Shown: positions 8,450-17,371 of the stretch, one piece after another
Layout of the letters: each line of letters begins with the position of its first letter
Numbering within the stretch: position 1 is the first letter of the stretch
NCBI RefSeq assembly: GCF_000403135.1
Contig: NZ_AQPN01000098.1
Span: 18,800-82,799, forward strand
Source: Arcticibacter svalbardensis MN12-7
GTDB lineage: Bacteria > Bacteroidota > Bacteroidia > Sphingobacteriales > Sphingobacteriaceae
DNA: 64,000 nt
Reading direction: 5' to 3'
Position numbers and translations under genes: made by a program
The notes under the pieces: model-generated
What the model saw: the letters and a program-made list of their open reading frames with translations, nothing else
Databases searched by the model: none
What the model was told of the DNA's origin: nothing

Positions 8450-9622
8450 ATGAACAAAGAAAGATTCGTTTACATTGATGCCTTGCGGGGTATAGCGATC
8501 GCTGGTGTAATTATAGTACATTCGGCTTCTATTACAAATGTGAATGGCTTATTGAAACAGGCCGCTAGTTTGGGAAGTATGGGGGTGCAGCTGTTCTTCG
8601 TGATCAGCGCTTTTACCATTTTTTACTCTTTATCTAAGAGTAACGGGAGTGCCACTCAATTCAGAGATTTTTTTATTAGACGGTTATTTCGGATTGTGCC
8701 GGTGTACTGGTTAGGAATTGTGCTGTATACGGCTGTGTATGGTCTGGGATCAAGGGGCTGGCTGGATGGTCCGGAGCTCTGGCATTATCCTTTTCATATT
8801 TTGCTGATTAATGTATTGCATCCGCTGACTTCAAGTTCTGTTGTTCCTGGTGGATGGTCGATTAGTTGTGAGGTATTGTTTTATATGCTGGTTCCGCTGC
8901 TTTATGTTTATCTGAATACCTCTAAAAAGTTAATTGGGTTTCTGTTAATAGCCATGGTGCTGTTGCCTGTATTGAACATCATGTTGCAAAACTATGCTTT
9001 GGTACATTGGTCCGGGATTGATCGCGTCCAGCTGAAGGATTTCTTTTACCGCTGGATTCCTAATCAACTGGCTTGTTTTACTTTTGGGATCCTGCTTTAT
9101 AAGATCTACGAGGATAAAAGGTATGCTGGTTGGGTATCGGGTAGGGTTGTTAATTTGATTGGTGTCACTTTGATTGTTTTGGCCTTGTTTGCCTTACAGC
9201 TCTATTATATTAAAATTCCGGAACGTATTCATCTATACTCCTTAGTTTTTATGTGCCTGGCTTTGTTGTTATCCGTGGTGCCCTGGACGCTTTTTGTGAA
9301 CGGCTTTACTGTCTTTTTGGGTAAGATCAGTTATTCGTGTTATCTAATCCATTTCCTGGTGATTAAACAGGTGACGGTTGTGATTGGCAACTATTTTCCT
9401 GTGCTGACAGGTCATAATAAAGGCTACTTTTTGTTGGTGTTGTTTTTGTCTTTTTTAATAACGATTCCGCTTGGTTGGTTAAGTTATACTTTCATTGAAT
9501 TGCAGGCTGTTAATTTGGGTAGGAAACTCATCACATACCTGAACCATACGGCTACTCATGAAAAGGAAATGAGTGATTTGAAAAAATCGAATGTTAAGGG
9601 TGGGAAGATTGCAAACCCTTAG
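8450..9622 (+). CDS. acyltransferase-3 family membrane protein (OafA/YrhL type)
   Basis: Integral membrane O-acyltransferase that moves acetyl or similar groups onto surface sugars. It opens with FVYIDALRGIAIAGVIIVHS, the family's DALRGIA motif with the nearby histidine, and continues through about ten hydrophobic segments, including FFVISAFTIFYSLSKS, RLFRIVPVYWLG, GGWSISCEVLFYMLVPLL and KISYSCYLIHFLVI. ATG at 8450 gives 390 residues; an in-frame GTG at 8408 would add 14 residues and is less typical. A short hydrophilic tail follows the last helix. Its setting in the polysaccharide locus fits modification of the polymer or its lipid-linked precursor. Confidence 0.88.
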   Translation: MNKERFVYIDALRGIAIAGVIIVHSASITNVNGLLKQAASLGSMGVQLFFVISAFTIFYSLSKSNGSATQFRDFFIRRLFRIVPVYWLGIVLYTAVYGLGSRGWLDGPELWHYPFHILLINVLHPLTSSSVVPGGWSISCEVLFYMLVPLLYVYLNTSKKLIGFLLIAMVLLPVLNIMLQNYALVHWSGIDRVQLKDFFYRWIPNQLACFTFGILLYKIYEDKRYAGWVSGRVVNLIGVTLIVLALFALQLYYIKIPERIHLYSLVFMCLALLLSVVPWTLFVNGFTVFLGKISYSCYLIHFLVIKQVTVVIGNYFPVLTGHNKGYFLLVLFLSFLITIPLGWLSYTFIELQAVNLGRKLITYLNHTATHEKEMSDLKKSNVKGGKIANP

Positions 9623-9733
9623 CTGAATGAATGGCCAGTAATAGATTACTATACAATATAATACAGTATATTACATATTATCACGATACGTGTTCAACCT
9701 CTGTCTTCTCATGAAATAGTAGTTACTTGTGCT

Positions 9734-9741
9734 TAGTTTTG
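9734..9741 (+). promoter_or_regulatory. putative Bacteroidota -7 box (TAGTTTTG)
   Basis: Exact TAnnTTTG match 22 bases before the start of the zinc-ribbon gene at 9764, the spacing expected for a short leader. No clear -33 element. Confidence 0.4.
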
Positions 9742-9763
9742 TTCTGTCTTAATTTTACTCATT

Positions 9764-10024
9764 ATGATAGAACGTATACATAAAGGAACACCTTCTACAA
9801 CTGATCAGCATAAATCCGGGGTGCATATTATTGACGCAAAGGGACGATTGGTGAAAGAAGCAGATACGGATTCGAGTCCTTTGTTTATGTGTCCTAAATG
9901 CCAGTGCTTCACGGGCTGCAGTATTCCTAATCCCAAATATGTGGACACTTTTTTCTACTGGTTTTCTTTAAAAAGGTTTGAATGCCACTTCTGTGGGCAT
10001 AAATTTTATGAGAGCATTAAATAA
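9764..10024 (+). CDS. small zinc-ribbon protein, family member 4
   Basis: The longest copy at 86 residues. A polar lead (MIERIHKGTPSTTDQHKSG) precedes VHIIDAKGRLVKEADTDSSPLF, then CPKC (Cys43, Cys46, plus Cys48) and CHFC (Cys74, Cys77), with SIPNPKYVDTFFYWFSLKRFEC between. The second half aligns almost residue for residue with the 8170 gene while third codon positions differ, so the protein has been under selection since duplication. A -7-like box lies just upstream, and the pyruvyl transferase gene follows after 192 bases. Function unknown. Confidence 0.66.
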   Translation: MIERIHKGTPSTTDQHKSGVHIIDAKGRLVKEADTDSSPLFMCPKCQCFTGCSIPNPKYVDTFFYWFSLKRFECHFCGHKFYESIK

Positions 10025-10110
10025 TTTGATTATTTCCCAATGTGTGCATTTAAAGTGTGTAATGGCTCTTTTTGTGTTTAAATTGTGCATCCAGTGCAAT
10101 TTTGATCGGC

Positions 10111-10118
10111 TATATTTG
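10111..10118 (+). promoter_or_regulatory. putative Bacteroidota -7 box (TATATTTG)
   Basis: Exact TAnnTTTG match in the gap before the pyruvyl transferase gene, implying a leader of about 90 bases. A TTG about 25 bases upstream is slightly too far for a good -33 element. Confidence 0.35.
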
Positions 10119-10216
10119 TTTAAGTACCTGATCTGTTTGAATCCGTTTCTAATCAGTCAAACAATTCATATAATGTTGACTTGTAGTAAATGGAAAACGA
10201 TGTTAAAATGCGATAA

Positions 10217-11344
10217 ATGAAAATTGGAATCATGACTTTCTGGGAAAGCCAGAACAATTACGGACAGCTATTACAAGCATTTGCTCTAAAGACCTATCTC
10301 AAACAAAAAGGACATGATGTCTTTTTTGTCCGCTTTTACCGTATCCCTTCTTCAAAGAAAAAATCTGCCTTAAGTCGATTGAAGTTTAAAGTGATCTTAT
10401 ACTTGAATGACCATTTTAACATGAACTTAGCTGTAACTAATGCGGTAAGTACTGAGCCAGACCGTGGTTTCACACCTTTCAAGAAACAATATTTGAAATT
10501 TAGTCCGCGTTCTTATACTTCTTTAGCCGAACTGAAAGATAATCCTCCACAGGCGGATGCCTACATCTGCGGTAGCGACCAGGTGTGGAACAATACTTTT
10601 AAAGTGCCTGCAGAGCCCTTTTTTCTGCCTTTTGGAGCATCGTCAACTAAAAGAATTGCTTATGCGGCGAGTATTGGGCAAAAGGAGCTTTCTCCCGAAA
10701 CGGCTCAATTGTTCGAACGCCAACTGGCTCACTTCAATGCGGTGAGTGTCAGGGAAAAAAGTAGCCTCTCTATTTGTACGGATGCAGGCTATGAAAATCC
10801 GGTATGGGTACCCGACCCGACGCTGTTATTTGCCAAACAGGACTGGTTGAATTTACTTCCTGTGCCTAAGGGTAATTTTAAACCAGAAAGTAAAAAGGTG
10901 TTTATTTATACGCTGGGTAACAGCTCCATCAACGATAAGGAGGCTTATTTGTCCTATATCCGGGCCATGCCGGGTGTGGAGGTGCAACATGCCAGTGCAA
11001 ATGGGGATACTTCAGGTAATTGTTATCCTTCTATTCCGGAATGGCTGGGTTTGATTGCCGAATCGGATTTCATTATGACCAACTCCTTTCATGGAATGGT
11101 GTTTTGCATTATTTTTAATAAGAAATTTATTATTCTTCCTAATACGGGCGCCATGGAAGGCATGAATGAACGGATCACCAGTCTGATCACTAAATTTAAC
11201 CTGGAGCAGCACATGATGTTCGGGTTTGATCAAACAAAAATGGATGATCTGATGAAGTTTGATACGGATTGGGATTATGTAAATAATCAGATTGCTGACT
11301 GGAGACATGTGGCACATGAATTTTTAGATGTTGCATTAAAATAA
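10217..11344 (+). CDS. polysaccharide pyruvyl transferase family protein
   Basis: Cytoplasmic transferase of the PS_pyruv_trans family, which adds pyruvate ketals to sugars of exopolysaccharides or repeat-unit intermediates. Visible signatures are IGIMTFWESQNNYGQLLQAFALKTYL at the N-terminus, YICGSDQVWN (residues 117-125), RIAYAASIGQKEL, VREKSS and the C-terminal FIMTNSFHGMVFCIIFNKKFI around residue 290. The 375 residues are normal for the family. The glycosyltransferase gene follows after seven bases, so the two are co-transcribed. This enzyme would give the polymer acidic pyruvyl groups, but the acceptor sugar is not known. Confidence 0.9.
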   Translation: MKIGIMTFWESQNNYGQLLQAFALKTYLKQKGHDVFFVRFYRIPSSKKKSALSRLKFKVILYLNDHFNMNLAVTNAVSTEPDRGFTPFKKQYLKFSPRSYTSLAELKDNPPQADAYICGSDQVWNNTFKVPAEPFFLPFGASSTKRIAYAASIGQKELSPETAQLFERQLAHFNAVSVREKSSLSICTDAGYENPVWVPDPTLLFAKQDWLNLLPVPKGNFKPESKKVFIYTLGNSSINDKEAYLSYIRAMPGVEVQHASANGDTSGNCYPSIPEWLGLIAESDFIMTNSFHGMVFCIIFNKKFIILPNTGAMEGMNERITSLITKFNLEQHMMFGFDQTKMDDLMKFDTDWDYVNNQIADWRHVAHEFLDVALK

Positions 11345-11351
11345 CTATTGA

Positions 11352-12407
11352 ATGAAAATTTCATTTTATCCTGAAAGCACACGACAAAATAAATATTCCG
11401 AAATTATCACCTCGCTTCTCAAAGGTAAAGGGGTAAAGATTTATTCCCTGAGTTATGTATTTTCTGGATTTGCAGCTTTTAAAAAGGTTAAGGTTGTTCA
11501 TTTGAATTGGTATGAGAATTTGAATGAGCCCACGCGCTTTGCTGTGTTTTCGGTATTTTTCAAGCGCATGATGAAGTTGATTGCCCTTCGGGTATTTGGG
11601 AAAAAGGTGATCTGGACCATGCATAATAAAATGCCGCATGATAAATCCATGATGTTTTTTAAAAAGACTTTGCTCTATGCGCTGGTTAAATTGTCTAATA
11701 CGATTATTATCCATAGCCGGGTATCGGAAGTGATTTTGCGCAAGATTAGTAAAAGTGCATTTGCTAAGATCAGGTATATCCCTCATCCTGATTATATTGG
11801 TGTGTATGGCGACATTGAACTTTCCTTCGATCATTCAACAGGGAGCAAAGTATTAAAACTGCTTTTTTTGGGTGCGGTTAAGCCATACAAAAATATTGAA
11901 CTGTTGATCGATGTGATCAGTCAGTTTGACCATGATGTTTTTCTGACCATTGCGGGGCAACCTCAAAATGTTGACTATCAGGACTTGCTTGTTAATTACG
12001 CGAAGAATAATGTTAATGTTCATCTTGATTTGAAATTTATTCCTGATGAAAAACTCCCTTTTTATATTGCGCAATGTGATTTGCTGGTGATGCCTTATGA
12101 TATGCGCAGCAGTTTAAACTCCGGCTCGGTAATTCTGGCTTTTTCTTATAAGAAAACGGTGATTTGTCCACGGATAGGTACTATTCTGGATATGCAGAAC
12201 CAGGAAAATATTCTCTCGTATACCTATACTTCTGATCTGGAACATTTTGATGCGTTGACTGAAGTGATCAGTCGGGCGGTAGAAATGAAGAAAACCACGA
12301 ATGACATCTTTGAAGAATATGGAGAGCGAATTTATAATGATGTGGTGATCCAGAATAATAAAGATAAGGTCATTCGTCTGCTCATGGCTGAGTATGATAA
12401 ATTCTAA
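11352..12407 (+). CDS. GT-B glycosyltransferase (group 1 / GT4-like)
   Basis: A 351-residue glycosyltransferase, probably working at the cytoplasmic face on a lipid-linked polysaccharide unit. The N-terminal domain contains VVHLNWYENLNEP and IWTMHNKMPH; the C-terminal domain begins at about residue 170 with LKLLFLGAVKPYKNIELLIDVI, the usual nucleotide-sugar domain of group 1 enzymes, followed by FIPDEKLPFYIAQCDLLVMPYDMRSSLNSGSVILAFSYKKTVICP. The standard EX7E motif appears degenerate, with SSLNSGSV in that place. It is coupled to the pyruvyl transferase upstream and ends before a terminator. Donor and acceptor are unknown. Confidence 0.85.
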   Translation: MKISFYPESTRQNKYSEIITSLLKGKGVKIYSLSYVFSGFAAFKKVKVVHLNWYENLNEPTRFAVFSVFFKRMMKLIALRVFGKKVIWTMHNKMPHDKSMMFFKKTLLYALVKLSNTIIIHSRVSEVILRKISKSAFAKIRYIPHPDYIGVYGDIELSFDHSTGSKVLKLLFLGAVKPYKNIELLIDVISQFDHDVFLTIAGQPQNVDYQDLLVNYAKNNVNVHLDLKFIPDEKLPFYIAQCDLLVMPYDMRSSLNSGSVILAFSYKKTVICPRIGTILDMQNQENILSYTYTSDLEHFDALTEVISRAVEMKKTTNDIFEEYGERIYNDVVIQNNKDKVIRLLMAEYDKF

Positions 12408-12537
12408 AAAACTTTCTTTATCCTTAGTTGTTCGGCTAAATTCTATATTCTTGCGCGTTAAAACTTTTTTTATTGATTGTAGTTGTTTTATAGGGTTCAT
12501 AAGTGTTAACAAGATGAATTCCATGTGATCTATTCAG

Positions 12538-12569
12538 AAACACCCTGCTATTTTATTCAGGGTGTTTTT
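12538..12569 (+). terminator. rho-independent terminator ending the polysaccharide genes
   Basis: A 10-bp perfect stem (12538-12547 with 12558-12567) and a 10-base A/T loop, running into a T stretch, about 130 bases after the glycosyltransferase stop. Confidence 0.82.
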
Positions 12570-12737
12570 GTATGGATTACATGGTGGGTTGTATCCGGTT
12601 TCGCACATGGGCAATGCAATGGGTTATGATTTAGCTGATTGTTAATTTATTCGTTGTTTTAATGTAACAATTTTAAAATTCTTTGATTTGCATAATAATT
12701 GATCTCAAGGAAATACTTATTTGTTGCAACAAGGATA

Positions 12738-12745
12738 TAAATTTG
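12738..12745 (+). promoter_or_regulatory. putative Bacteroidota -7 box (TAAATTTG)
   Basis: Exact TAnnTTTG match 18 bases before the chosen ATG of the TolC-type gene. A TTTG at 12720-12723 is closer than usual for a -33 element. Confidence 0.35.
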
Positions 12746-12763
12746 TCAGGTAAAATTTTCCCT

Positions 12764-14155
12764 ATGCCCTGCAGATCTACCTCTGGTTTTTTTATTTGTT
12801 TGTTCTCACTTGCCGCCTTTTCTACGCAGGCCCAGACCTTAAGTCTAAAGGATGCGGTTGAGCTGGCTTTGCGAAATTATGGCACGTTGAAAGCGAAAAG
12901 TAATTATGCACTGGCTTCCAAAGAAACGATCCTTCAGGCCAGGAGGGATTATTTACCTAATTTTACTTTAAGTGCCCAGCAGGACTATGGTACGATAAAT
13001 GGCCAGAATGGTCCGCTTTATGGATTAGGTGGTCTAAGTGCCTCACCCTCAGGTCCTGCTTTATCCAAACAAAACTGGCATGCTGCTTTTGGGGCGCTGT
13101 ATCTGGCGAACATCAATTGGGATGTATTTACTTTCGGGCGTACCCGGGGAAGGGTGAAGGTAGCTAAGGCCACCTATGAGCGGGATCGGCGTGACCTGGA
13201 ACAGGAGATGTTCCAGCATGAGGTTCGTGTTTCTTCCGCATACCTGAACTTGCTGGCGGCACAGCGTCTGAGCCGATCGCAGGAAAAGAATCTGGAACGA
13301 TCGGGTACCTTTCTGAATACCGCCCTGGTGCGTGCTAAAAATGGTTTAATCGCCGGGGTAGATACTTCATTGGCAAATGCGGAGGTTTCGAGTGCCAGAA
13401 TTGCCTTGATGAATGCGAAGAACTTTGAGCAAACGCAGGCTAATGAGTTGGGTGTGCTCATGGGGGTGACGGCTACTTCTTTTGTTTTGGATACGTTGTC
13501 GGTTACACGGATCCCTCATCTTTTTCCGACTGATTCTGTGGTACCAACTCAACATCCTGCATTGCTATATTACCAGAACAGTGTAGAGGTGAGCAAGGAA
13601 CAGACGAATCAGTACCGTCGCTTATATTATCCTTCATTTTCTTTATTTGGTGTGATGCAGGGCAGGGGATCGGGTTTTGAGTACGACTATCCCCTGGATC
13701 AAAGCTTATATTCCGGCAGGTATTTGGATGGAATTAACCCGGTAAGGGGCAACTACCTGATCGGGGCAGGACTCACCTGGAACCTGACAACCTTACTTAG
13801 GAATCATCCGCAGGTTAAATCGCAGCATTACATCACTGAGGGTTTGAAAAATGAGTACGACATGGTAGATCAGCAACTTGAATCGCAGCTGGCCCTGGCG
13901 GAGGAGAGGATTAAGAATGCAATGGCGAATTACAGGGAGGCGCCGGTGCAGGTAAAGGCAGCCTCGGATGCGTATTTGCAGAAAAGCACCTTGTATAAAA
14001 ATGGATTGACCACGTTAGTGGATCTCACTCAGGCAATCTATGCTTTAAACCGGGCGGAAACGGACCGTGATATTGCCTACAACAATGTGTGGCAGGCCCT
14101 GTTGTTGAAATGTGCCGCCCTGGGCGATTATGATCTGTTTATCAATGAATTTTAA
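12764..14155 (+). CDS. TolC-family outer-membrane efflux protein
   Basis: Outer-membrane channel component of a tripartite efflux pump. ATG at 12764 gives a 463-residue precursor with a clear signal peptide (MPCRSTSGFFICLFSLAAFS then TQAQ) followed by TLSLKDAVELALRNYGTLKAKSN, the first OEP repeat. The second repeat starts near residue 260 (HPALLYYQNSVEVSKEQTNQYRRLYYPSFSLFGV), and long helical segments (QQLESQLALAEERIKNAMANYREAP) match the periplasmic helical barrel. It is the first gene of TolC-RND-adaptor, with the pump gene beginning 13 bases after its stop. An upstream extension of 27 codons in frame looks non-coding. Confidence 0.9.
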   Translation: MPCRSTSGFFICLFSLAAFSTQAQTLSLKDAVELALRNYGTLKAKSNYALASKETILQARRDYLPNFTLSAQQDYGTINGQNGPLYGLGGLSASPSGPALSKQNWHAAFGALYLANINWDVFTFGRTRGRVKVAKATYERDRRDLEQEMFQHEVRVSSAYLNLLAAQRLSRSQEKNLERSGTFLNTALVRAKNGLIAGVDTSLANAEVSSARIALMNAKNFEQTQANELGVLMGVTATSFVLDTLSVTRIPHLFPTDSVVPTQHPALLYYQNSVEVSKEQTNQYRRLYYPSFSLFGVMQGRGSGFEYDYPLDQSLYSGRYLDGINPVRGNYLIGAGLTWNLTTLLRNHPQVKSQHYITEGLKNEYDMVDQQLESQLALAEERIKNAMANYREAPVQVKAASDAYLQKSTLYKNGLTTLVDLTQAIYALNRAETDRDIAYNNVWQALLLKCAALGDYDLFINEF

Positions 14156-14168
14156 TCCGGTTATCTAG

Positions 14169-17100
14169 ATGAATTTAATACGTTTCGCTCTGCGCAAGCC
14201 CATTTCAATCCTTGTATTTGTAGCCGGATTGTTTTTTTTCGGGATTAGCGCCATTCAGGATATTAAGGTAGACATCCTGCCTAAGATGAATCTTCCCGTG
14301 ATCTATATCGCACATCCTTTTGGGGGATATACGCCTACTCAGATGGAATCTTATTTTGGTAAACAGTATGTCAATATCTTATTGTTTGCGAATGGGATTA
14401 AAAGTATTGAGACTAAAAATACGCAGGGACTGATGCTGATGAAGCTCACCTATTACGAGGGAACTAATATGGCACAGGCGGCTGCGGAACTAAGTGCGCT
14501 ATCGAATCGGGCACAGGCGATATTTCCTCCGGGTTCTCAACCTCCGTTTGTGATTCGCTTTGATGCTTCTTCTCTTCCGATTGGGCAACTGGTGCTGAGC
14601 AGTGCTACGCGTTCGAATAATGAACTGCAGGATATTGCCAATACCTACGTGCGTTCTTCATTTACGGCTGTGCCGGGTTTACTGGCCCCTGCTCCTTTTG
14701 GAGGCAGTCCGCGTACCGTTGAGATTAATGTGGATCCGAGTTTACTGCGTTCGCATAATATGACCGTAGATCAGATTGTGGAAGCGATCAGGTTGAATAA
14801 CCAGACGGCTCCTTCGGGAAACGTGCGGATTGGTGATAAAAATTATATCACCCCCACCAATTATACCATTAAAAAGATCAAGGATTTTGAAAACATTCCT
14901 TTATTTAAAGGGGGCGTGCAGAATTTATTGTTGCGGGATGTGGCAACGGTGCGTGATGGTTCGGATATTACGGCTGGCTATGCATTGATTAATGGAAAGC
15001 GTTCTGTTTATGTGAGTATTGCAAAGTCGGGCGATGCTTCTACCTGGGATGTGGTGAAGAATCTGAAAGCGAACCTTCCTGCTATTCAGAGTACGCTTCC
15101 GGAGGATATCAAGCTGTCGTATGAATTTGACCAGTCTGTTTATGTGATCAATGCGGTGAAAAGCCTGATCTCTGAAGGGGTTGTTGGTGCATTGCTGACG
15201 GGTTTGATGGTGCTTTTGTTTTTAGGTGACCGTCGGGCGGCATTAATCGTGATTCTGACTATCCCTACCTGTATTATTTCGGGGGTGCTATTCCTGAAGC
15301 TTTTCGGGCAGACTATTAATATCATGTCCTTGAGCGGACTGGCGTTGGCCATTGGGATCCTGGTGGATGAGTCGACAGTGACAATTGAAAATATCCATCA
15401 GCATTTTGATATGGGGAAACCTAAGGCATTGGCGATTTGGGATGCCTGTCAGGAGATTGCTTTCCCAAAGTTTCTGATCCTCCTGTGTATTCTGGCAGTT
15501 TTTGCTCCGGCTTTTACGATGACCGGAATTCCAGGTGCATTGTTTTTGCCTTTGGCCCTGGCCATTGGTTTTTCTATGGTGGTGTCTTTTTTACTATCGC
15601 AAACCTTTGTACCCATTATGGCGAACTGGTTTATGGTCAATAAGCATGAAGGGGTGTCGCCAGATGAACATGGACAAAAGGATGCGAAGGTTTCCTTGTT
15701 CAACCGGTTTAAAAACAGGTATATGCGGTTTATTGGCCGGATGATGGTATATCGAAAGCCGATTGTGCTGATCTACCTGGTAGTGGTTGTTGGGGCGTCG
15801 GTTTTGGCCATTACGCTGATTGGCAGGGATGTGTTGCCTAAGGTGAATTCGAGTCAGTTTCAGCTGCGCATGCGAGCTCCTGATGGTACACGTTTGGAAC
15901 GTACGGAGGAAAAAGCGAATATTCTGCTCCGTGAATTGAAGAAAATGGTCGGGGCAGAGCACCTCGGTACTACATCCGTTTATATTGGTCAGCATCCTCC
16001 CACCTATTCTGTAAATCCTATTTACTTATTTATGGGTGGTCCCCATGAAGCTGTTTTTCAGATCAGTTTAACCGATTATGAGGTAAATATGGATGAGTTT
16101 AAAGATGATCTCCGGGCAAAGATGAAGGTGCTTCTGCCTGATGTGAAACTTTCCTTTGAACCGATTGAATTGACCGATAAGGTTTTAAGTCAGGGTTCGC
16201 CTACCCCTGTCGAGGTGCGTATTGCAGGGAAGAACAAAAAGCAAAATGAGGAGTTTGCTGATAAGATGGTGAAACAATTGAAGACGCTTCCGTACCTGCG
16301 TGATGTGCAGCTGACACAACCCATTCATTATCCTTCGCTGAATATTGATATTGACCGGACGCGTGCAGCCCAGCTTGGGGTAGATATGAATGATGTTTCG
16401 AGGTCACTGATTGCTTCCACTTCTTCTTCCCGGTATACGGATAAAAATGTGTGGCTGGATGAAAAAGTTGGCCTGACGTATAATGTGCAGGTGCAGGTGC
16501 CTTTGAATCAGATGAATAGTATGGCTGAGATTGGTGAGATTCCCTTATTACGAAATGTGGCCCGTCCGGTATTGAGTGATGTGGCGACAATAACGCCCGA
16601 TACCACGTATGGGGAAAATGATAACCTGGGTACAACGCCTTATTTATCGGTTACTGCCAATTTAAATAACAAGGATCTGGGAAGCGCGGTTCAGGATGTG
16701 AATAACGAGATTAAGGGATTGGGTGAATTACCCAGAGGGTTGAAAATTCAAATGATCGGCTTGAGTAAAGTGCTGACGGAAACGTTAAGTAGTTTACAGT
16801 CAGGACTGTTTGTCGCCATTGTGGTGATTTTCCTGATATTGTCGGCTAACTTTCAGTCCTTCAAGGTTCCGTTGGTCATTTTGGCGACGGTGCCGGCAGT
16901 GGTATTGGGTGCTTTGCTGTTGCTGATGCTTTGTGGGTCGACATTGAATTTACAATCTTATATGGGCATCATTATGTCGGTAGGGGTATCCATAGCGAAT
17001 GCGGTATTGCTGATTACGAATGCGGAAAACTTACGACAGCAAAATGGAAATGCAATGGATGCGGCTCGTCTGGCTGCGGCATTGCGATTAAGGCCGATCA

Positions 17101-17348
17101 TCATGACCAGTGTGGCGATGGTTGCGGGCATGCTTCCGATGGCTATCGGGCACGGGGAGGGTGGCGGTCAGGTTTCCCCTTTGGGAAGGGCTGTGATCGG
17201 CGGGCTCATCGCTTCGACTTTTGCTGTGTTGCTGATTCTTCCGCTGGTGTTTGCATGGGTGCAGGGAAATACTTCTGTGAAATCTGTTTCACTGGATCCT
17301 AAAGATGAGGAAAGTACACATTTTATTGCGGAGAAAAAAGAATATTAG
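14169..17348 (+). CDS. RND-family efflux permease
   Basis: Inner-membrane proton-driven pump of 1059 residues. TM1 is ISILVFVAGLFFFGISAIQDI near the N-terminus; a porter domain follows; TM4 carries LSGLALAIGILVDESTVTIENIH (about residue 390), with the conserved acidic residue of the proton relay. The second half repeats the pattern from RKPIVLIYLVVVVGASVLAI (about 530) and ends with MAVAMAVAG-like SVAMVAGMLPMAIGHGEGGGQVSPLGRAVIGGL. The motif set resembles the drug/solvent (HAE1-like) rather than the metal-exporting CusA group. It lies between its TolC and adaptor genes. The substrate cannot be told from the sequence. Confidence 0.92.
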   Translation: MNLIRFALRKPISILVFVAGLFFFGISAIQDIKVDILPKMNLPVIYIAHPFGGYTPTQMESYFGKQYVNILLFANGIKSIETKNTQGLMLMKLTYYEGTNMAQAAAELSALSNRAQAIFPPGSQPPFVIRFDASSLPIGQLVLSSATRSNNELQDIANTYVRSSFTAVPGLLAPAPFGGSPRTVEINVDPSLLRSHNMTVDQIVEAIRLNNQTAPSGNVRIGDKNYITPTNYTIKKIKDFENIPLFKGGVQNLLLRDVATVRDGSDITAGYALINGKRSVYVSIAKSGDASTWDVVKNLKANLPAIQSTLPEDIKLSYEFDQSVYVINAVKSLISEGVVGALLTGLMVLLFLGDRRAALIVILTIPTCIISGVLFLKLFGQTINIMSLSGLALAIGILVDESTVTIENIHQHFDMGKPKALAIWDACQEIAFPKFLILLCILAVFAPAFTMTGIPGALFLPLALAIGFSMVVSFLLSQTFVPIMANWFMVNKHEGVSPDEHGQKDAKVSLFNRFKNRYMRFIGRMMVYRKPIVLIYLVVVVGASVLAITLIGRDVLPKVNSSQFQLRMRAPDGTRLERTEEKANILLRELKKMVGAEHLGTTSVYIGQHPPTYSVNPIYLFMGGPHEAVFQISLTDYEVNMDEFKDDLRAKMKVLLPDVKLSFEPIELTDKVLSQGSPTPVEVRIAGKNKKQNEEFADKMVKQLKTLPYLRDVQLTQPIHYPSLNIDIDRTRAAQLGVDMNDVSRSLIASTSSSRYTDKNVWLDEKVGLTYNVQVQVPLNQMNSMAEIGEIPLLRNVARPVLSDVATITPDTTYGENDNLGTTPYLSVTANLNNKDLGSAVQDVNNEIKGLGELPRGLKIQMIGLSKVLTETLSSLQSGLFVAIVVIFLILSANFQSFKVPLVILATVPAVVLGALLLLMLCGSTLNLQSYMGIIMSVGVSIANAVLLITNAENLRQQNGNAMDAARLAAALRLRPIIMTSVAMVAGMLPMAIGHGEGGGQVSPLGRAVIGGLIASTFAVLLILPLVFAWVQGNTSVKSVSLDPKDEESTHFIAEKKEY

Positions 17349-17371
17349 ATTAGGTTCATCAAAGGATTAAC

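Larger units (their letters stand above)
12408..12763 (+). other. intergenic region between polysaccharide and efflux loci
   Basis: About 355 bases without a supported gene. It contains the terminator at 12538-12569 and a possible -7 box at 12738-12745. The bases between are A/T rich and show no further structure that I can support. Confidence 0.6.

Noticed and set aside
9978..10220. Plus-strand open frame of 80 codons after the fourth zinc-ribbon gene
   Set aside because: It starts inside the zinc-ribbon gene in another frame and runs through A/T-rich intergenic DNA with no family resemblance.
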